Assembly (NCBI GenBank): GCA_963719325.1
Contig: CAVRBW010000011.1
Span: 1 to 64,000, forward strand
DNA length: 64,000 bases
Source of the DNA: DATBLE01 sp963719325
GTDB lineage: Bacteria; Actinomycetota; Thermoleophilia; Gaiellales; Gaiellaceae
Reading direction: 5' to 3'
A model generated the notes under the pieces. The model worked only from the letters and a program-made list of their open reading frames with translations. It ran no database searches and had not been told where the DNA came from. The translations under genes were made by a program, and so were the position numbers. Shown piece after piece: positions 48,400 through 55,907 of the stretch. How positions within the stretch are numbered: position 1 is the stretch's first letter; each line of letters starts with the position of its first letter.

Positions 48400-49259
48400 T
48401 ATCGGAAGCCAAGTCGGTTCGGCGGCCAGTAGACCGCGAACACCGGGCCGACCAGGTTCCCGCGCGGGACCGACCCCCACTCCCTCGAGTCGCACGATTG
48501 GGAACGGTTGTCGCCCATCATGAAGTACTCCCCCGGCGGGATCTTCCGGGCGTCGTAGGAGACACCGGTATCGCGGCGGTCCGCCCGCACGTACGGCTCG
48601 ATCAGCTTCTTCCCGTTGATGTAGATGAATCCGTTCTTCTCCTGCCACGTCTCGCCCGGCAGCGCGATCAGCCGCTTGACGAACGTTCCGCCGGCTCCGC
48701 AGCGCTCCTTGGCGAGCGGAGGCGTCTGGAAGACGACGATGTCTCCGCGGTGGGGGCTGCGGAAGTGGTAGATGAAGCGGTTCGCGAGGACGCGGTCGGA
48801 GAAGCGCGCCTCACAGCCCGGACCCGGCCGCGCGCAATGGAGGGTCGGCTCCATCGATGACGAGGGAATCCGGTACGGATTGACGACCCATGCCTTGATC
48901 GCCAGCACGATCGCGATCGCGCCGGCGATCGTGACGATCCAGTCGATCGTGATCCGCCAGCCGCGCGGCAGGTTGCGCGTCATGCGCGTGATCGGGTTCA
49001 GCGTGTACGGGTGCTCCTCCGGGGTTGCCTCCACGGGCTCAGCCGGCGGCGGTGCACGCCAGATCCCGTTCGAGCGGTCGTAGTCGCGGCGGCGCTCGGG
49101 ATCGGAGAGCACCTCGTAGGCCTCCCGCACCTCTCGGGCGCGGACGTGGTCCTCCGCGGTGTCGAGCTCCTCGACGCGTAGCCGGCCGTAGTAGGCGTCT
49201 CGGATCTCCTCCGCCGTGGCGTCGGGACCGACACCGAGCACCGCGTAGAGATCGCTCAT
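48399..49259 (-). CDS. lepB: Signal peptidase I fused to an N-terminal J-like domain
   Basis: A 286-residue protein. Residues 1-66 match a DnaJ J domain (LYAVLGVGPDATAEEIRDAYYGRL ... REVREAYEVLSDPERRRDYD), but the HPD tripeptide is absent (RVEELD in its place), so DnaK stimulation is unlikely. A TM helix follows (about 105-128), then the S26 protease domain with catalytic Ser in IPSSSMEPTL, catalytic Lys in FVKRLIALPGE, and MGDNRSQSCDSREWGSVP. The start is ATG 49259, overlapping the trmD stop (ATGA). Length without the J-like part is normal for LepB. Confidence 0.9.
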   Translation of the reverse strand: MSDLYAVLGVGPDATAEEIRDAYYGRLRVEELDTAEDHVRAREVREAYEVLSDPERRRDYDRSNGIWRAPPPAEPVEATPEEHPYTLNPITRMTRNLPRGWRITIDWIVTIAGAIAIVLAIKAWVVNPYRIPSSSMEPTLHCARPGPGCEARFSDRVLANRFIYHFRSPHRGDIVVFQTPPLAKERCGAGGTFVKRLIALPGETWQEKNGFIYINGKKLIEPYVRADRRDTGVSYDARKIPPGEYFMMGDNRSQSCDSREWGSVPRGNLVGPVFAVYWPPNRLGFR

Positions 49260-49912
49260 CGGGTGGTCCTCGCTCGGCTCTGCTCGCGCCGCCAGTCCTC
49301 GATGTGCCCATGGTCGCCGGAGAGCAGCACCTCCGGGACCCGCCAGCCGCGGAACTCCGAGGGCCGCGTGTAGTGCGGATATTCGAAGCCGCCTCCGAGC
49401 CCGGGGGAGAACGTCTCGTGCTCGGTCGACCCCAGGCTCAGTGCGCCGGGCTGGAGACGCGCGATCGCGTCCACGAGCACCATCGCCGGCAGCTCGCCAC
49501 CGGACAGAACGTACGGGCCGATCGAGATCGCATCCGAGCAAAGGTGCGTGAGGATGCGCTCGTCGAAGCCTTCGAAACGCGCGGAGAGCAGGGTGAGCCG
49601 CTCCTCACCAGCCAGTTCCGCGACGACGGACTGGTCGAGCTGGCGGCCCTGCGGGGAGAAGGCGATCACGCGATGATCGGGCGCTCCTCGGTAGACCGAG
49701 TCCAGAGCGGCAGCGACCACGTCGACTCGAAGAACCATGCCCGGCCCGCCACCGTACGGCGCGTCGTCGACCTGGCCGTTGGGCAGCGGGGTCGTGTCGC
49801 GGTAGCTGAAGAGGCGCAGCTCGAGCTCGGACCCGAGCACGGCGGCGAGCGGGCGTTGCTCGGTCAGCCACGCGAACGCATGGGGCACGAGGGTGAAGAT
49901 GTCGATGTGCAA
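49256..49912 (-). CDS. trmD: tRNA (guanine-N1)-methyltransferase
   Basis: A 218-residue SPOUT methyltransferase making m1G37. DIFTLVPHAFAWL start; DDAPYGGGPGMVLRVD; LTLLSARFEGFDERIL; the SAM trefoil knot SIGPYVLSGGELPAMVLVDAIARL; and the C-terminal YTRPSEFRGWRVPEVLLSGDHGHIEDWRRE, which binds tRNA. Shorter than the usual 240 or so residues. Operon rimM-trmD-lepB. Confidence 0.95.
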   Translation of the reverse strand: MHIDIFTLVPHAFAWLTEQRPLAAVLGSELELRLFSYRDTTPLPNGQVDDAPYGGGPGMVLRVDVVAAALDSVYRGAPDHRVIAFSPQGRQLDQSVVAELAGEERLTLLSARFEGFDERILTHLCSDAISIGPYVLSGGELPAMVLVDAIARLQPGALSLGSTEHETFSPGLGGGFEYPHYTRPSEFRGWRVPEVLLSGDHGHIEDWRREQSRARTTR

Positions 49913-49924
49913 CGGCGAGTGAGG

Positions 49925-50389
49925 TTACCCGTCTGCGAATCCGGCGGCGACGACGACTCGGCCCGCATCGAGGTCGATTGCGCGTACGCACTCCTGGTGC
50001 ATCGGCAGCACGAGACCGGAATCGAGCTCGAGGACGTCGTTCGCGACACCGGGCACCACCTGTCGCACGGCGCCCAGGCGGCGCCCTCCCTCCTCGACGA
50101 CCTCGAGCCCGACGAGCTCGAAAACGTAGTAGCTGCCCTCGTCCGGCTCGGGCAGGTGCGAGCGCGGCACGGCCAGCTCGGCCCCCCGCGGCACCGGCTG
50201 GTGGAGCTTGATCACGAGCCTCCCTCCGGAGCGCTTCCGGCTCGCGATCGTGACCGGCTCGGCGCCGGCGAATAGTTCGGCTCCCGGCTGAAAGAGCGCA
50301 TCGTTCTCGCTCGGCTGTTCGACGACGAAGGAGCCGTCGAGTCCGTGCGGCCGGCCGACGCGTCCCACGACCACGCGAGCGTCAGTCAA
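49925..50389 (-). CDS. rimM: 16S rRNA processing protein RimM
   Basis: A 154-residue ribosome maturation factor. N-terminal RimM barrel (VVVGRVGRPHGLDGSFVVEQPSEN), then a PRC-barrel-like domain (DEGSYYVFELVGLEVVEEGGRRLGAVRQVVPGVANDVLEL). It acts on the 30S head near S19 and follows khpA with an 8-base overlap. Confidence 0.93.
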   Translation of the reverse strand: MTDARVVVGRVGRPHGLDGSFVVEQPSENDALFQPGAELFAGAEPVTIASRKRSGGRLVIKLHQPVPRGAELAVPRSHLPEPDEGSYYVFELVGLEVVEEGGRRLGAVRQVVPGVANDVLELDSGLVLPMHQECVRAIDLDAGRVVVAAGFADG

Positions 50390-50615
50390 CGATCTCGAGC
50401 ACGACGCGCCGGTCGCCCCGTGCGCCGCTGGCTCGGACGACGGTCCGCAGCGCGCGAGCGATGCGGCCTCCGCGGCCGATCACGCGGCCGACGTCGTCGG
50501 CGGCGACCCGGAGCCTGATGACGAGCGCATCGTCCTCCTCGACCTCCTCGACGCTCACCGCGTCCGGATTCTCGACCAGCCGACGTGCGAGGTACTCGAC
50601 GAGTGCGGCGCTCAA
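50382..50615 (-). CDS. khpA: KH-domain RNA-binding protein KhpA
   Basis: A 77-residue single KH-domain protein: VEYLARRLVENPDAVSVEEVEEDDALVIRLRVAADDVGRVIGRGGRIARALRTVVRASGA, with the GxxG loop as GRGG. The gene lies in its standard place between rpsP and rimM. It binds RNA and in Gram-positives forms a complex affecting cell size. Confidence 0.93.
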   Translation of the reverse strand: MSAALVEYLARRLVENPDAVSVEEVEEDDALVIRLRVAADDVGRVIGRGGRIARALRTVVRASGARGDRRVVLEIVD

Positions 50616-50854
50616 GCGATGTTCTTGGCCTTGAGCAGCCGCGAGACGGCGCCCGACGGCTGGGCTCCCTTCGAGAGCCAGTCCTTCACCTTCGCCTCGT
50701 CGAACTCGATTACCGAGGGGTCGGATTGCGGGTTGTAGCGTCCGACGATCTCGATGAACTTGCCGTCCCGGGGCGAGCGGGAGTCCGCGATCACGACCCG
50801 GTAGATCGGGTTCTTCTTCGACCCGACCCGGGTCAGCCTCATCCGTACTGCCAT
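50612..50854 (-). CDS. rpsP: 30S ribosomal protein S16
   Basis: An 80-residue bS16: MAVRMRLTRVGSKKNPIYRVVIADSRSPRDG, IEIVGRYNPQSDP, FDEAKVKDWLSKGAQPS. It overlaps khpA by 4 bases and follows ffh by 7 bases. Confidence 0.96.
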   Translation of the reverse strand: MAVRMRLTRVGSKKNPIYRVVIADSRSPRDGKFIEIVGRYNPQSDPSVIEFDEAKVKDWLSKGAQPSGAVSRLLKAKNIA

Positions 50855-50861
50855 GTGTGCG

Positions 50862-52193
50862 TTACCTCCGTCCTGCTTTCGTCATTTGCGGCGGGAGCAT
50901 CGGCATCTTGCCTTGTCCCATCCGTTTCATCAGCTTCTGCATCTCCTTGCGCGCGTTCAGGAGGCGCGAGACCTCCTGCACCGTGGTACCGCTGCCACGC
51001 GCGATCCGCTGCCGCCGCGATCCGTCGATCACGTGCGGGAGGCTCCGCTCTCGCGGCGTCATCGACAGGATGATCGCCTCGACCCGTCCGAGCTCGCGCT
51101 CGTCCACCTCCAGCCCCTGAAGCTGCTTGCCGACACCGGGGATCATCGACAGGACGCCCTTGATCGGGCCCATCCGGCGGAGCATCTTGTAGCTCGCGAG
51201 GAAGTCGTCGAACGTGAACTCTCCTGCGCGGAGCCGCTGCTCGAGCTCGGCCTGCTCGTCCGCCTCGACGGCGGCCTCCGCCTTCTCGATCAGGGTGAGC
51301 ACGTCGCCCATCCCGAGGATCCGAGAGGCCATCCGGTCGGGGTGGAACCACTCGAGCTGGTCGAGCTTCTCGCCCACCGATGCGAGCTTGATCGGACGCC
51401 CCGTGACCGCACGGACCGAGAGCGCCGCGCCCCCGCGGGCATCGCCGTCGAGCTTCGTCAGCAGGATCCCGTCGAACGCAATCTGCTCCCGGAAGGCCTG
51501 CGCGACGTTCACGGCCTCCTGCCCGGTCATCGCGTCGAGGACGAGCAGGACGTTCGTCGGTCTGACCGCCTCGGCGATTCGTCCGAGCTCGTCCATCAGC
51601 TCGGCGTCGAGCTGATGGCGGCCCGCCGAGTCGACGATGACGACGTCGGCCTGCTGCTCCTTTCCCCAGTCGACGCCCTTGCGAGCGGCGGCAACGGAGT
51701 CGGAACGCTCCTCGGTGTAGACCGGAACCTGGATCTGGCGACCGAGCTGGTCGAGCTGGTCGATCGCGGCCGGACGCCGGAGGTCGGCGGCGACGAGCGC
51801 CGGGGCCTTCCCCTCCTTGCGCAGCATGAGCGCGAGCTTTGCGGCCGCCGTCGTCTTCCCGGACCCCTGGAGGCCTGCCAGGAGGATGACCGTCGGCGGC
51901 CGGCCGGCAAAGGCGAGCCGCGAGTCGCTGCTGCCCATCACCTCGGTCAGCTCCTCGTGGACGATCTTCACGACCTGCTGGCCGGGTGTCAGGCTCTTCG
52001 TCACGTCTTCGCCGACCGCGCGCTCCCTGACCCGTGCGACGAAGTCCTTGACCACCTGGAGGTTGACGTCCGCCTCGAGCAGCGCGAGCCGGATCTCGCG
52101 CATCGCCTTCGAGACCGATTCGTCGTCGAGCCGCCCGCGACCGCGGAGGTCGCCGAGGGTGTGCTGCAGCTTGTCGGAAAGGGTGTCGAACAC
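50862..52193 (-). CDS. ffh: Signal recognition particle protein Ffh
   Basis: A 443-residue SRP GTPase. N domain (about 1-85); G domain with G1 LLAGLQGSGKTTAAAKLA, DTAGRH-like VIVDSAGRHQLD and TKLDGDARGGAALS; and a C-terminal Met-rich M domain (YKMLRRMGPIKGVLSMIPG ... MQKLMKRMGQGKMPMLPPQM) binding signal peptides and 4.5S RNA. The start is the ATG at 52193. Its upstream region carries a 23-bp palindrome. Confidence 0.96.
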   Translation of the reverse strand: MFDTLSDKLQHTLGDLRGRGRLDDESVSKAMREIRLALLEADVNLQVVKDFVARVRERAVGEDVTKSLTPGQQVVKIVHEELTEVMGSSDSRLAFAGRPPTVILLAGLQGSGKTTAAAKLALMLRKEGKAPALVAADLRRPAAIDQLDQLGRQIQVPVYTEERSDSVAAARKGVDWGKEQQADVVIVDSAGRHQLDAELMDELGRIAEAVRPTNVLLVLDAMTGQEAVNVAQAFREQIAFDGILLTKLDGDARGGAALSVRAVTGRPIKLASVGEKLDQLEWFHPDRMASRILGMGDVLTLIEKAEAAVEADEQAELEQRLRAGEFTFDDFLASYKMLRRMGPIKGVLSMIPGVGKQLQGLEVDERELGRVEAIILSMTPRERSLPHVIDGSRRQRIARGSGTTVQEVSRLLNARKEMQKLMKRMGQGKMPMLPPQMTKAGRR

Positions 52194-52244
52194 CGGCCGA
52201 ACAGTGTACGCGTCCCTCTGCGCAGTTCGGTTCGCGCGGAGAAG

Positions 52245-52267
52245 CCAAGTAACAGTCTGTTACTTGG
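52245..52267. promoter_or_regulatory. 23-bp perfect palindrome, left copy
   Basis: CCAAGTAACAG-T-CTGTTACTTGG, with an additional flanking G/C pair (52244, 52268). It lies between the divergent ffh start (52193) and the HTH gene start (52331), in promoter territory of both. An identical copy lies at 52608-52630. The symmetry suits a dimeric regulator. Confidence 0.75.
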
Positions 52268-52330
52268 CCTGGGGAGAAGGCGTCACGGACTCGGCACGAA
52301 CGGTGCGCAACCGACCGCGATCCTCTGATC

Positions 52331-52615
52331 ATGCTTGCCGCCGCGCCTCGCATCGACAGCCGCTTGGTCGCCGCCGTGCCCCTGCTCGACGCCGGAAGCC
52401 ATCCGATCGCCGAGACAAACCGCCGAATTGGCGTGCTCGCGGGCGATCTTGGGCTGCCGAAGCCGAGCTACGAGCAGATCCGAACGCTCGTCAAGCAGCA
52501 CAGGCGCGGCCGGCTCCGCCCGACCGCCGGACGCGTCTTGCTCGACATTGCCCTTCGGGTGCGCCCTCCCACGGCGCTGCTCGACTACCTCGCCGACGTG
52601 CCGATGCCCAAGTAA
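52331..52615 (+). CDS. Small HTH-like protein bounded by identical palindromes
   Basis: A 94-residue protein from ATG 52331. The central region PIAETNRRIGVLAGDLGLPKPSYEQIRTLVKQHRRGR (about 25-61) looks like a DNA-binding helix-turn-helix with a basic end. The C-terminus LLDIALRVRPPTALLDYLADVPMPK is hydrophobic and helical. Its TAA stop lies inside the right palindrome. It stands on the plus strand between minus-strand ffh and ftsY, where no gene is normally found. No family name can be assigned. A self-regulating repressor, or the cargo of a palindrome-ended insertion, are both possible. Confidence 0.7.
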   Translation: MLAAAPRIDSRLVAAVPLLDAGSHPIAETNRRIGVLAGDLGLPKPSYEQIRTLVKQHRRGRLRPTAGRVLLDIALRVRPPTALLDYLADVPMPK

Positions 52616-52630
52616 CAGTCTGTTACTTGG
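52608..52630. promoter_or_regulatory. 23-bp perfect palindrome, right copy
   Basis: Identical over all 23 bases to 52245-52267, and 363 bases from it centre to centre. It overlaps the end of the HTH gene and ends 3 bases before the ftsY stop. Match ends exactly at the palindrome edges. Confidence 0.75.
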
Positions 52631-52633
52631 AGG

Positions 52634-53581
52634 TCATGCGGTGACGAGGGCCCGCGCGAAGTCCTGCGGATCGAACGGCCTGAGGTCGTCGAGGCGCTCG
52701 CCGACTCCGATCAGCGTGACCGGCAGGCCCAGCTCATAGGCGATCGGAACGGCGATGCCGCCCTTCGCCGAGCCGTCGAGCTTCGTCAGCGCGACGCCCG
52801 TGACGCCGGCAGCTTCGCCGAAGAGCCGTGCCTGCTGCAGGCCGTTCTGACCGGTGGTGGCGTCGACGACGAGCAGGGTCTCGTGCGGAGCGCCGTCGAT
52901 CTTGCCGGCGATCACCCTGCGCACCTTCGCCAGCTCCTCCATCAGGTTCGTCTGCGTGTGCAGGCGGCCCGCGGTGTCGACGATGACGACGTCTCTGCCG
53001 CGCGAGGTCGCGGCCTCGATCGCGTCGAAGGCGACCGCCGCCGGGTCACCTCCGCGGGACGAGCCGACGAAGTCGGCGTTCGCGCGCTTTGCCCAGACCT
53101 CGAGCTGCTCCTCGGCCGCCGCGCGGAACGTGTCCGCCGCGGCGACGAGGACCGTACGCCCGTGCTCGGCGAGCGTCGCGGCGAGCTTGCCGATCGTCGT
53201 CGTCTTACCGGTGCCGTTCACACCGACGACCAGCAGCACGGAAGGACGGGCGGCCAGGTTCAGCGTGCCCGGCTCGCCGAGTAGAGCCGCCAGCTCCTCG
53301 GCCAGCGGCTCTTCCAGGCTCGTCAGCCCACCTCGCGCTTCCAGCCTCCGGACGATCTCCGCGGTTGCCCGGACGCCGACGTCGGCTCCGATCAGCGCCT
53401 CCTCGAGCCGCTCCCACGATTCGTCGTCGGCGGGATCGAACGCCGCGGCGGCCAACTGCTGGGCGAGCGCGCGGCGCGACTTCGAAAGCGACTCGCGCAG
53501 CCGCCCGAACAGACCGACCTGTTCGACTGCCGACCCGCCGGTCGCCTCTTCCCCGAGCAGCTCGGCCCACGTTCTCGCCAC
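52634..53581 (-). CDS. ftsY: Signal recognition particle receptor FtsY
   Basis: A 315-residue SRP receptor GTPase: NG domain with LLVVGVNGTGKTTTIGKLA, DTFRAAAEEQLEVWAKR, VIVDTAGRLHTQTNLMEEL, TKLDGSAKGG and GVGERLDDLRPFDPQDFARAL. The acidic A domain is almost absent (about 30 residues before the N domain). The start is the ATG at 53581. The usual smc-ftsY adjacency is broken by the ABC exporter genes. Confidence 0.96.
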   Translation of the reverse strand: MARTWAELLGEEATGGSAVEQVGLFGRLRESLSKSRRALAQQLAAAAFDPADDESWERLEEALIGADVGVRATAEIVRRLEARGGLTSLEEPLAEELAALLGEPGTLNLAARPSVLLVVGVNGTGKTTTIGKLAATLAEHGRTVLVAAADTFRAAAEEQLEVWAKRANADFVGSSRGGDPAAVAFDAIEAATSRGRDVVIVDTAGRLHTQTNLMEELAKVRRVIAGKIDGAPHETLLVVDATTGQNGLQQARLFGEAAGVTGVALTKLDGSAKGGIAVPIAYELGLPVTLIGVGERLDDLRPFDPQDFARALVTA

Positions 53582-53656
53582 GGCGACCAGCCTACTCGCC
53601 TCGAGACGGCCGGCCCGGCGTGCCGCCGCCGCCTCGATCTCTCACGCCGCCCTGGT

Positions 53657-54415
53657 TCAGACCGACCGCTGGTACGCCCCGACGGCCCGGCTCGCGACGA
53701 CGCTGCACGCGAGCAGGAGCCCGCCGAGCAGGGCCATTCGCAGCCCGACGGTGGCCGACCACGTGCCCGTTCGCGACGCCACGACGGCCCAGTCGACGGG
53801 ATTGAACTTCGAGATCCCGTGGATCCAGCCCGGTAGCAGGTTCGAGGCCATCAAACCCGAGGAGAGAAACATCGCAGGGAAGACGACGAACTGGACGGCC
53901 CCGATCAGGGTCTCCTCCTGCCGGGCGACGAGCGCGAGCCCGTCGGAGAGCGCGCAGATCGAGCCTCCCAGCAACGAGGCAGCCAGCAGCATCACCACGA
54001 CGTCGAGCGCCGTGAAGTCCGCGCCCAGCGCCGCGGCGACTCCGACGATGATCAGTGACTGGATCAGGATGATCACGACCTGTTGCGCGACCCCGGCCGC
54101 GATCAGCGCGATCCGTGACACCGGCGAGACGAGGAAGCGGTCGACGATCCCGCGATCGATCGCGTTGATCCAGCCCATCCCGTGCCAGCCCGCGGAGAAG
54201 AGTGCACTCATCACAACGATGCCGGGCGCCAGGAAGTCGACGTACGAGCCTTCCTTGAACCCCGGGATGTCGACGACCCGCTTGAAGAGCGCGCCGAAGA
54301 GCAGCAGCCAGATCATCGGCTGGACGAGTGTGATTGCGACGAACCATGGCTGACGCCAGAGCGCGAGCAGCTGCCGAACCGTGAGCGCGCGTGTATGTCG
54401 AAGGACGAGACTCAT
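53657..54415 (-). CDS. ABC-2 type exporter permease
   Basis: A 252-residue membrane protein with about six TM segments; family features LWRQPWFVAITLVQPMIWLLLFG, VDFLAPGIVVMSALFSAGWHG and MNAIDRG-like INAIDRGIVDRFLVSPVSR. It overlaps the ATPase gene by ATGA and forms a drug/lipid-type exporter with it. Second DrrAB-like system in the window; the first is at 1.1-2.9 kb. Confidence 0.92.
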   Translation of the reverse strand: MSLVLRHTRALTVRQLLALWRQPWFVAITLVQPMIWLLLFGALFKRVVDIPGFKEGSYVDFLAPGIVVMSALFSAGWHGMGWINAIDRGIVDRFLVSPVSRIALIAAGVAQQVVIILIQSLIIVGVAAALGADFTALDVVVMLLAASLLGGSICALSDGLALVARQEETLIGAVQFVVFPAMFLSSGLMASNLLPGWIHGISKFNPVDWAVVASRTGTWSATVGLRMALLGGLLLACSVVASRAVGAYQRSV

Positions 54416-55374
54416 GCTGCAACCCCCTCTGCCTCGGAAAAGCTCCTGCCTGCGTGACGGAGATACACGTCGTCGAGGGAGGGCCTTGCGAGTGTCGCAG
54501 TAGCAACGCCGACCCCGGCCGCCTCCAGCGCTGCCAGCACAGCCGGGAGAGCACGCGCGCCTTCGTCGGCACGGGCTCGGAGGACACGGCCCTCGAGCGA
54601 AAGCTCGCGCACGCCCGATAGCGTCCTGACAGCGCCGAGCGCGTCCTCCCCCGCTTCGACGAGCTCGACCACGAGCGCGTCGCCTCGCAGCTCGCTCTTC
54701 AGCTCCTCCGGCGTGCCGGCGGCGACCACATGGCCGCGATCGACGATCGCGAGCCTCGCCGCCAGGCGGTCCGCCTCCTCGAGATAGTGCGTGGTCAGAA
54801 GCACGGTCACGCTTTCCTCGCGGGCAAGACGCTCGATCGTCTCCCACATCTCGGCCCGCGCCTCGGGATCGAGGCCCGTGGTCGGCTCGTCCAGGAAGAG
54901 CACCTCGGGATGGTTGATCAGGCCCATGGCAACGTCGAGCTTGCGCTGCATGCCGCCCGAATACGTGCGCACGAGCCGCCCCGCCGCCTCGGCCAGACCA
55001 AATCGCTCGAGCAACTCACCGGCCCGCGTGCGTACCTCACGGGATGGGAGTCCGTAGAGATCTCCCTGGAGCACCAGGTTCTCGCGCCCGGTGGCGTCGG
55101 GATCGACACCCGGCTTCTGGCCGACCACTCCGATCGCGTGCCGCACGCGCTCCGCCTCACGGCGGACATCGTGTCCGGCGACCCACGCAGATCCCTCATC
55201 GGCACGCGCGAGCGTCGTGAGGATCTTGACCGTCGTGGACTTGCCTGCGCCGTTCGGCCCGAGCAGCCCGAAGATCGTCCCCGCCTCGACCTCGAGGTCG
55301 AGGCCGTCGAGTGCATGCACCTCTTTCGGGTAGATCTTCGTGAGGCCGCTGGCCTCGATCGCATGCCTTGTCAT
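54412..55374 (-). CDS. ABC transporter ATP-binding protein, DrrA type
   Basis: A 320-residue ATPase. Walker A LLGPNGAGKSTTVKIL; Q-loop VGQKPGVDPDATGRENL; signature YSGGMQRKLDVAM; Walker B VLFLDEPTTGLDP; and a DrrA-type C-terminal ending in PSLDDVYLRHAGRSF. The ATG at 55374 is chosen because AGGAGG lies 8 bases upstream. It is divergent from the MarR gene that probably represses it. Confidence 0.94.
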   Translation of the reverse strand: MTRHAIEASGLTKIYPKEVHALDGLDLEVEAGTIFGLLGPNGAGKSTTVKILTTLARADEGSAWVAGHDVRREAERVRHAIGVVGQKPGVDPDATGRENLVLQGDLYGLPSREVRTRAGELLERFGLAEAAGRLVRTYSGGMQRKLDVAMGLINHPEVLFLDEPTTGLDPEARAEMWETIERLAREESVTVLLTTHYLEEADRLAARLAIVDRGHVVAAGTPEELKSELRGDALVVELVEAGEDALGAVRTLSGVRELSLEGRVLRARADEGARALPAVLAALEAAGVGVATATLARPSLDDVYLRHAGRSFSEAEGVAA

Positions 55375-55454
55375 CGGCTTCCTCCTGGAGTACAATTGTC
55401 TTGATTCGTTGATATCTTATTTACCAAGCAATCAGATTGTCAAGAGAACAGTTG
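55375..55454. promoter_or_regulatory. AT-rich divergent promoter/operator
   Basis: The gap between the exporter ATPase and the MarR start is much richer in A+T than the neighbourhood. It contains an inverted pair TCTTGA ... TCAAGA and a second pair TTGATT ... AATCA, as expected for MarR operators over two divergent promoters. Exact promoter boxes are not clear. Confidence 0.55.
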
Positions 55455-55907
55455 ATGCGTGAGTTGCTGGCCGAGGTCCGCGCCTCCCAGGTGGCGACGG
55501 ACGCGATGGACCAGGCGGCGGCGGACTTCCTCGGGATCAACAGGACGGACTACCGCGCCCTGGACGTGCTCGACCAGAAGGGACGACTCACGGCCGGCGA
55601 GCTCGCCCGTGAGATGCACCTGACGACAGGCGCCGTGACGAGCGTTCTCGACCGGCTGGAGCGCGCGGGCTATGCGCGCCGCCTCCGCGACCCCGCCGAC
55701 CGCCGGCGTGTTCTCGTCGAGATCTCACCCGAGGTGAGTCGCGCCGGCGAGCAGATCTACGGAAGACCGGAGGACGCGTACAAGGCCTTCTCGAGGTACA
55801 CCGAAGCCGAGCTCGAGGTGCTCCTGCGCTTCTTTCGGGACGGGCGTCGCTGGCAGGCCGAGCGCCTGGCGCACATCGCCGAGCTGCCGAAGGGAAAGGA
55901 GCGCTAG
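55455..55907 (+). CDS. MarR-family transcriptional regulator
   Basis: A 150-residue regulator (ATG 55455; in-frame TTG 55437 also possible). Winged helix at about 30-95: NRTDYRALDVLDQKGRLTAGELAREMHLTTGAVTSVLDRLERAGYARRLRDPADRRRVLVEI, with the DRR wing. It is divergent from the ABC exporter and is the likely repressor of that exporter and of itself. Convergent with smc, overlapping by 4 bases. Confidence 0.9.
   Translation: MRELLAEVRASQVATDAMDQAAADFLGINRTDYRALDVLDQKGRLTAGELAREMHLTTGAVTSVLDRLERAGYARRLRDPADRRRVLVEISPEVSRAGEQIYGRPEDAYKAFSRYTEAELEVLLRFFRDGRRWQAERLAHIAELPKGKER

Noticed and set aside
52245..52630. The paired palindromes as integron attC sites or intrinsic terminators
   Set aside because: They are perfectly symmetric 23-mers without the R and L box layout of attC and without T-runs; one copy lies in a divergent promoter region, where a terminator makes little sense.
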